Part shown: positions 4,765 through 8,346 of the stretch, one piece after another
Layout of the letters: each line of letters begins with the position of its first letter
Position numbering within the stretch: position 1 is the first letter of the stretch
NCBI GenBank assembly: GCA_020050375.1
Contig: JAGVKR010000093.1
Coordinates: 1 to 8,346 of the forward strand
From: Planctomycetales bacterium
GTDB lineage: Bacteria; Planctomycetota; Planctomycetia; Planctomycetales; Planctomycetaceae
Length of the DNA: 8,346 nt
Direction: 5' to 3'
Position numbers and translations under genes: made by a program
Notes under the pieces: model-generated
The model's database searches: none
What the model saw: the letters and a program-made list of their open reading frames with translations, nothing else
Told to the model about the DNA's origin: nothing

Positions 4765-7700
4765 ATGTCAGCAATGAACTCCTATAGCCGGGAGACTTGG
4801 GAGAAATGGCTGTTCTCCGGTCTTGGCGTTGCGGTTGTCATTTACTGCTTGGCGGTCGTCGGGTTCGTCGCCACGAACCCCGATCTGGGGCTGCGGTTCC
4901 TCCTGGTTGAAGACCCGGTGCCGGAAGGGGTCGAACCTCCCCCCGGGCTGAAGATCCGGCAGATCGCCAACTCGAGTGTTGTCGATCCCCGGTTCTCTCC
5001 CCGATCGGGAGATCGGCTGGTCGAGATCGCCCGTGAGCCGGTCTCGACGTTTCTGCATTTCGCCCAGCGGATGTTCGATCTGCGGAGCGCCGAAGTCCGC
5101 CTGGGGGGCTCTGTGCAGTCGCGTCGCGACCTCCTCGATCAGGCCAACCTCCCCCCCGAAGAGGCCGACATGCTCCCGGAGGTCGTCGAATTCGACGGGG
5201 AGCGGCTGGTTGAAGTCAAGTACCTGCGCGATGGCAAACTCCTGCGCGGTTGGCTCCCGTTGCATTCGCTCCCCTGGCAGGAGGTCGCCCAGACCTTCAT
5301 CTGGTTCCTGCTGGAATTCGGGATTTTCGCCGTCGGGGCGCTGGCGTTCTGGTCGCGCCCCTTCGACCGCCAGGCGCGGGTGTTCTACGCGATGTGCATC
5401 GTCACACTGGGGGGGTTTGTCGGCGGGTATCACTGGTGGATGATCGCCGGAAGCCTGTGGCTGACGGTGCCGTTCGTCATCTGCGCGATGCTCGTGCCAG
5501 TCGTGACCCTGCATTTCTTTCTGGTCTACCCGGAGCCAAAGCCACCACTGGCCAGCCATCCTGCGTGGACGATGCTGGCCCTCTACACCGTCCCGGTGCT
5601 GTGGACAGGCGGGTTGATCGGTTTGCTGGAATTCGCCTGGTGGGTGTTCGCGCAGAACGGAACCGACGCGCGGATCCCGCAAGTGCTGCAACTGCTCGAC
5701 GAAGGAATCTTCATTTATCTGGGGATAGCCGCCGGTTATTTCCTCACGACGCTCGTGGCGCTGGCCAACAGTTTCTTCACCACGCGGAATGCCATTCTGC
5801 ACAGCCAGGTGAAATGGATTCTCTGGGCTGCGGTCGTGGCCACTTTGCCTGTCGGGCACTCGTTGTACCTGGCGCATTTCCAGAAAGAGCGATTCGCTCT
5901 GGGAGCAGCCAGCCTTCCGATGTTCACGGCGAGTCTGCTGTTCATGCTCGCGTACGCCGTCGGGATCGTCCGCTACAAGCTCATGCTGATCGACCAGATC
6001 CTGAGCCGCGGCATGGTTTACTACATGCTCAGCCTGGCCGTGACGATTGCCTTCAGCCTCGCGATCGCCCTGTCGAGCCTGGCGGGGATGTTCCGCAACG
6101 CACAACTCGAGCAGCAGATGCCGGTCGTGATTGGGCTGGTCGTCGTTGCGGTTCTGCTGCTCACCTGGTCGCGCGACCGGCTGCAGGAACTGATCGACCG
6201 CAAATTCTTTCGCGAGAAGTTTCAGCTCGACAAGGCGCTTCAGCGGATGAACCAGTCGGCTGGCGGGTTGGCCGATCCGGAAGTGCTGGGGCGGCGGATG
6301 CTCTCGTCGTGTCGCGAGCTGCTGGGAGTCGAGCAGGCGGCGATCTATCTCCGCGATGCGCAGGCCGGCGTGTTCCGCATGCTGGCTGCCGAAGGCATCG
6401 ACCGAGCGCCGCTGAAATTCGCCAACGATCAGGAACTGCTCGGCCTGCTCGAATCCGAGGCCAACCTGCATCTCGACGACGGCGAAGCCGACGAATCGCC
6501 GTCGCAAACCCAGGTCTTGCTGAGACAGCTCGACATCGATCTGGTCCATGCGCTCGAGATGGACGGGCACCTGGCGGGCGTGCTCATGCTGGGGGCGAAG
6601 CGCAACGGCACGCGGTACACCGCCGAGGATCTGGCGCTGTTGGCGTCGCTGGGGCAGATCACCAGCGTCGCGCTCTACGGCGCTCGCGTGCACCAAACCG
6701 CCAATCGGCTGAACGACGAGCTGCAGATCAAGCTCGAAAAAATCGCCGAGCAGCAACGGTTGATCTCGATGCTGCAGGCGGAGATCACCTCGCGGCAGCA
6801 AGTGGTCGCTCCCGCCGAGAGCGAGCCGTTCCGCCGCGATCTCATCAAAGGGAGCAGCCCGGCCATTCGCAACGTGCTCGAAACCGTCCGCAAGGTGTCG
6901 GGCAGCCAGTCGTCGGTCCTGGTTCGTGGCGAGAGCGGCACGGGCAAAGAGCTGCTCGCGCAGGCGATTCACGACAACAGCCCGCGGCGGGGCGGCCCGA
7001 TCGTCAGCGTCCATTGCGGCGCGTTGTCGCCCGGCCTGCTCGAAAGCGAGTTGTTCGGGCACGTCAAAGGGTCATTCACCGGCGCGCATCGCGACAAGAT
7101 CGGCCGCTTCGAGATGGCCGACGGAGGGACGCTGTTTCTCGATGAGATCGGCGACATCTCCCTGGACACGCAGATCAAACTGCTGCGCGTTCTGCAGGAG
7201 CGTGAGTTCGAGCCTGTGGGCGGGTCAAAGCACTTGCGCGTCGATGTGCGGCTGATCGCCGCCACGCACCAGAACCTCGAACGGCTGATCTCCGAAGGCA
7301 AGTTCCGCGAAGACCTGTTCTACCGGTTGAACGTGATCAGCATCACGCTGCCGGCGCTCCGCGAGAGGGCCGACGACATTATCGAGCTGGCTCTGCACTT
7401 CCTGACGCGGTCGGCCGAACGGGCGGGAAAGCGGATCACGCATTTCGAAGAGCCGGTGATGGAAGCCCTGCGGCGTTATTCCTGGCCGGGGAACATCCGC
7501 GAGCTGGAGAATGCCATCGAACGGGCGGTGGTCATGGCCGAGGGCCCGGCCATCACGATTCACGATCTCCCGATGGCAATTCTCGAAGCGCGCGGCCTGC
7601 GCGGACAAGTGCTCGAGACCAAGCCCGCGCCGTTTCTCGCCGATGGCTCGTCCGGCGGCGATTTCCCGTACGAGGTCGCAATCGGCGCCATCGAAACCGG

Positions 7701-7842
7701 CCGCATCAGCCGCACGACCGAACGGCAACGGCTCGTGGACGCCCTGTTCAAGAGCGGCGGAAATAAAGCCGAAGCCGCCCGGCTGCTGGGCCTGCCGCGA
7801 AGCACGTTCTTCAGCAAGTTGAAGAAGTACGGTCTCGATTGA
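4765..7842 (+). CDS. Membrane-bound sigma-54-dependent activator (PDZ-like, multi-TM, GAF, AAA+, Fis HTH)
   Basis: 1025 residues from ATG 4765; ATG 4774 is an equally possible start. Neither has a clear SD. A TTG at 4648 is rejected because it would translate through the palindromes. Order: TM helix (13-35); PDZ-like stretch LKIRQIANSS...SGDRLVEIAREPV (about 62-93); about nine further membrane helices between 175 and 468; GAF domain (about 500-640); coiled coil (about 644-682); AAA+ domain (about 690-925) with Walker A GESGTGKE (722-729), loop-1 motif GSFTGA (769-774, Ser where GAFTGA has Ala), Walker B LFLDEIGD (790-797), FREDLFYRLNV (847-857) with arginine-finger positions, and SWPGNIREL (906-914). 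The C-terminal 39 residues are a Fis-type helix-turn-helix (GNKAEAARLLGLPRSTFFSK). It should use ATP to open sigma-54 promoter complexes after sensing a signal at the membrane or through GAF. There is no receiver domain or kinase partner, so it acts as a one-component system. Targets are unknown. Confidence 0.92.
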   Translation: MSAMNSYSRETWEKWLFSGLGVAVVIYCLAVVGFVATNPDLGLRFLLVEDPVPEGVEPPPGLKIRQIANSSVVDPRFSPRSGDRLVEIAREPVSTFLHFAQRMFDLRSAEVRLGGSVQSRRDLLDQANLPPEEADMLPEVVEFDGERLVEVKYLRDGKLLRGWLPLHSLPWQEVAQTFIWFLLEFGIFAVGALAFWSRPFDRQARVFYAMCIVTLGGFVGGYHWWMIAGSLWLTVPFVICAMLVPVVTLHFFLVYPEPKPPLASHPAWTMLALYTVPVLWTGGLIGLLEFAWWVFAQNGTDARIPQVLQLLDEGIFIYLGIAAGYFLTTLVALANSFFTTRNAILHSQVKWILWAAVVATLPVGHSLYLAHFQKERFALGAASLPMFTASLLFMLAYAVGIVRYKLMLIDQILSRGMVYYMLSLAVTIAFSLAIALSSLAGMFRNAQLEQQMPVVIGLVVVAVLLLTWSRDRLQELIDRKFFREKFQLDKALQRMNQSAGGLADPEVLGRRMLSSCRELLGVEQAAIYLRDAQAGVFRMLAAEGIDRAPLKFANDQELLGLLESEANLHLDDGEADESPSQTQVLLRQLDIDLVHALEMDGHLAGVLMLGAKRNGTRYTAEDLALLASLGQITSVALYGARVHQTANRLNDELQIKLEKIAEQQRLISMLQAEITSRQQVVAPAESEPFRRDLIKGSSPAIRNVLETVRKVSGSQSSVLVRGESGTGKELLAQAIHDNSPRRGGPIVSVHCGALSPGLLESELFGHVKGSFTGAHRDKIGRFEMADGGTLFLDEIGDISLDTQIKLLRVLQEREFEPVGGSKHLRVDVRLIAATHQNLERLISEGKFREDLFYRLNVISITLPALRERADDIIELALHFLTRSAERAGKRITHFEEPVMEALRRYSWPGNIRELENAIERAVVMAEGPAITIHDLPMAILEARGLRGQVLETKPAPFLADGSSGGDFPYEVAIGAIETGRISRTTERQRLVDALFKSGGNKAEAARLLGLPRSTFFSKLKKYGLD

Positions 7843-7864
7843 TTTTTGCGTCTGCGCGCCGCTT

Positions 7865-8346
7865 TCACGCCCCCAGCGCTTCACGCAATTGCTGCAGGTC
7901 GGATTCCAGTCGTTCGACCTGCTGACGGCAGGCGGCGAGCTCCCCTCGCAGCTCCTGATTTTCGGTGTGAATTGCAGTCAAGGCCGCTTCGAGCTGGTGG
8001 ACTCGTCCAGCGAGATCGGGATGGTTCGACGGCGGGAGAGATGTCGGGCGGGGGATCGCGTTCGCCGCAGACTGATTCGCCGTTTCAACGGGCGAAGACG
8101 ACGGGGGCCCCGGTTCGTCGTCATCGGACCGCGGCGAGAGTTTGCGACCTTCCTGCGGCTCGTAAAGGTGATGATCGACTTCGATTCCGCGTCTGTCGAG
8201 CGAACCGTCGGCTTGAATCAACCTCTTCTGGAGCAGCCCCGAAAGCTCGGTTCGCAACTGGTCCAGCGAATCGAGCGAACCGGCCGGCGCCATGCGGCTG
8301 GCGCGGGCCCGCAGGTCGCCTACCGATTGCCTGCCCCGGAGCAGCA
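7865..8346 (-). CDS. Coiled-coil protein of unknown function (N-terminus beyond window)
   Basis: The stop is at 7865-7867, and the frame stays open to the right edge, so the true start is probably outside. An in-window ATG at 8293 (142 residues) has no SD and the open frame continues 17 codons upstream of it, so it is only a fallback. Numbered from that Met: residues 1-45 are charged and probably helical (SLDQLRTELSGLLQKRL); 55-92 are a low-complexity Asp/Pro/Ser-rich linker; 92-140 form a leucine-heptad coiled coil (VHQLEAALTAIHTENQELRG, then ERLESDLQQLREAL). This is the layout of a dimerising adaptor or scaffold. There is no catalytic motif, signal peptide or membrane segment in the visible part. 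It ends 22 bases from the sigma-54 activator's stop, tail to tail, with no obvious terminator between them. I do not recognise the family. Confidence 0.7.
   Translation of the reverse strand, partial: LLRGRQSVGDLRARASRMAPAGSLDSLDQLRTELSGLLQKRLIQADGSLDRRGIEVDHHLYEPQEGRKLSPRSDDDEPGPPSSSPVETANQSAANAIPRPTSLPPSNHPDLAGRVHQLEAALTAIHTENQELRGELAACRQQVERLESDLQQLREALGA

Noticed and set aside
4768..7062. 764-codon open frame on the minus strand antisense to the sigma-54 activator
   Set aside because: Its product is rich in Arg/Gln/His/Pro without any fold-like pattern, and the opposite strand encodes clear domains over the same bases. It is the usual antisense shadow in GC-rich DNA.
5250..7145. 631-codon open frame on the plus strand, another frame inside the activator
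   Set aside because: Arg/Ala-rich with no motifs; every recognised domain is in the other frame.
1..8346. A multi-gene defence, mobile or biosynthetic system
   Set aside because: The genes are unrelated housekeeping, enzyme and signalling genes in alternating orientation, with no integrase, transposase, nuclease, toxin pair or repeat-spacer array.

Overview
The window looks like ordinary chromosomal DNA from a GC-rich Gram-negative bacterium, most probably a planctomycete. This is inferred, not proven. The pointers are a secreted protein of a type I associate with planctomycete genomes, single-gene transcription units with long intergenic gaps, start codons often lacking a clear Shine-Dalgarno (SD), and a very large membrane-bound sigma-54 activator. 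No phage, transposase, CRISPR array, rRNA or tRNA gene is visible.

Layout, left to right. Bases 1-253 hold no gene. A secreted protein of unknown function lies on the minus strand (254-1528). A 449-base divergent spacer follows, with possible promoters for both flanking genes and an inverted-repeat element built on a CCACGAAAGAC motif. Then comes hypoxanthine phosphoribosyltransferase (hpt, plus strand, TTG start at 1978). It converges on an SGNH/GDSL-type hydrolase (2630-3463, minus), and a strong 17-bp imperfect hairpin sits between the two stop codons. The SGNH gene diverges from a 6-carboxytetrahydropterin/6-pyruvoyltetrahydropterin synthase-family gene (queD type, 3726-4133, plus). That gene has a good sigma-70-like promoter whose -10 box lies inside a perfect palindrome.

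The most interesting part is the 631-base gap 4134-4764. Its first part folds into a long rod of about 41 base pairs with small, mostly symmetric internal loops (4289-4418). The rod is enclosed by a further long-range stem (4236-4254 with 4490-4503), so this is a candidate structured RNA. The later part is relatively AT-rich and carries a perfect 8-bp hairpin, a candidate promoter and three CGGCGCCG palindromes on one helical face. It leads into a roughly 1025-residue protein (4765-7842) with a PDZ-like domain, about ten membrane segments, a GAF domain, a coiled coil, a sigma-54-interacting AAA+ domain and a Fis-type helix-turn-helix. In effect it is a one-protein membrane sensor and sigma-54 enhancer-binding activator. 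A coiled-coil protein of unknown function, running off the right edge, converges on it.

The genes do not form one pathway. hpt (purine salvage) and queD (7-deazapurine or pterin synthesis) are housekeeping enzymes. The sigma-54 activator is a signalling protein whose targets are not in the window, unless it controls its own gene through the palindromes upstream.
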